Source of the DNA: an uncultured Erysipelotrichaceae bacterium
Lineage (GTDB): Bacteria; Bacillota_I; Bacilli_A; Erysipelotrichales; Coprobacillaceae
Direction: 5' to 3'
Length of the DNA: 12,450 nt
NCBI GenBank assembly: GCA_945981915.1
Contig: CAMFRJ010000016.1
Coordinates: forward strand, 1 to 12,450
Every line of letters begins with the position of its first letter. The stretch's first letter is position 1. A program made the position numbers and the translations under genes. Of this stretch, positions 12,444-12,450 are shown piece after piece. The notes under the pieces are model-generated. The model made no database searches. It was given only the letters and a program-made list of their open reading frames with translations, and had not been told where the DNA came from.

Positions 12444-12450
12444 ATTCATA

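Overview
The window is AT-rich, gene-dense DNA with eleven protein genes, short intergenic gaps and standard-code translation (TGG for Trp, stops only TAA or TAG). Low GC, strong AAGGAGG-type ribosome binding sites, and the protein families present (YoaP-type GNAT, GyrI-like, Exp7-like P-type ATPase, 900-residue-class TetM-like GTPase) point to Bacillota. The strong A/T bias would fit a gut Erysipelotrichia/Coprobacillaceae-type organism, but that placement is inference. I see no RNA gene, insertion sequence, CRISPR array or phage gene. This looks like ordinary chromosome with a small accessory-like middle section.

Layout. (1) At the left edge lies the 3' part of a large TetM/EF-G-like translation GTPase carrying a C-terminal NYN (YacP/Rae1-like) nuclease domain. 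It converges on a free methionine-(R)-sulfoxide reductase (msrC). (2) msrC is divergent from an HD-domain phosphohydrolase, which converges on a stand-alone SIR2-like (SIR2_2) putative NADase. (3) The SIR2 gene is divergent from a WYL-domain regulator, which is followed on the + strand by a GNAT-YoaP fusion and an overlapping GyrI-like ligand-binding protein. This set looks like a small locally controlled stress or detoxification cluster. (4) A 783-residue P-type cation ATPase converges on the GyrI-like gene and is divergent from a citrate synthase gene, which has a conspicuous stem-loop reaching into its ribosome binding site. (5) At the right are a branched-chain aminotransferase (ilvE) and an isochorismatase/nicotinamidase-like cysteine hydrolase on the - strand, with a strong + promoter leaving the window.

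How the parts relate. Citrate synthase (2-oxoglutarate/glutamate supply) and IlvE (glutamate-dependent transamination) are metabolically adjacent. MsrC, HD, SIR2, WYL, GNAT-YoaP and GyrI are stress- or xenobiotic-type genes. All three stop-to-stop junctions carry a perfect hairpin with A and T tracts that overlaps both stop codons, so each acts as a two-way terminator. The most notable gene is the GTPase-NYN fusion: a ribosomal-A-site-binding GTPase joined to the domain family of a ribosomal-A-site mRNA endonuclease (Rae1) suggests a GTP-driven mRNA cleavage or rescue factor rather than a tetracycline resistance protein. The second candidate is the SIR2/WYL divergon.
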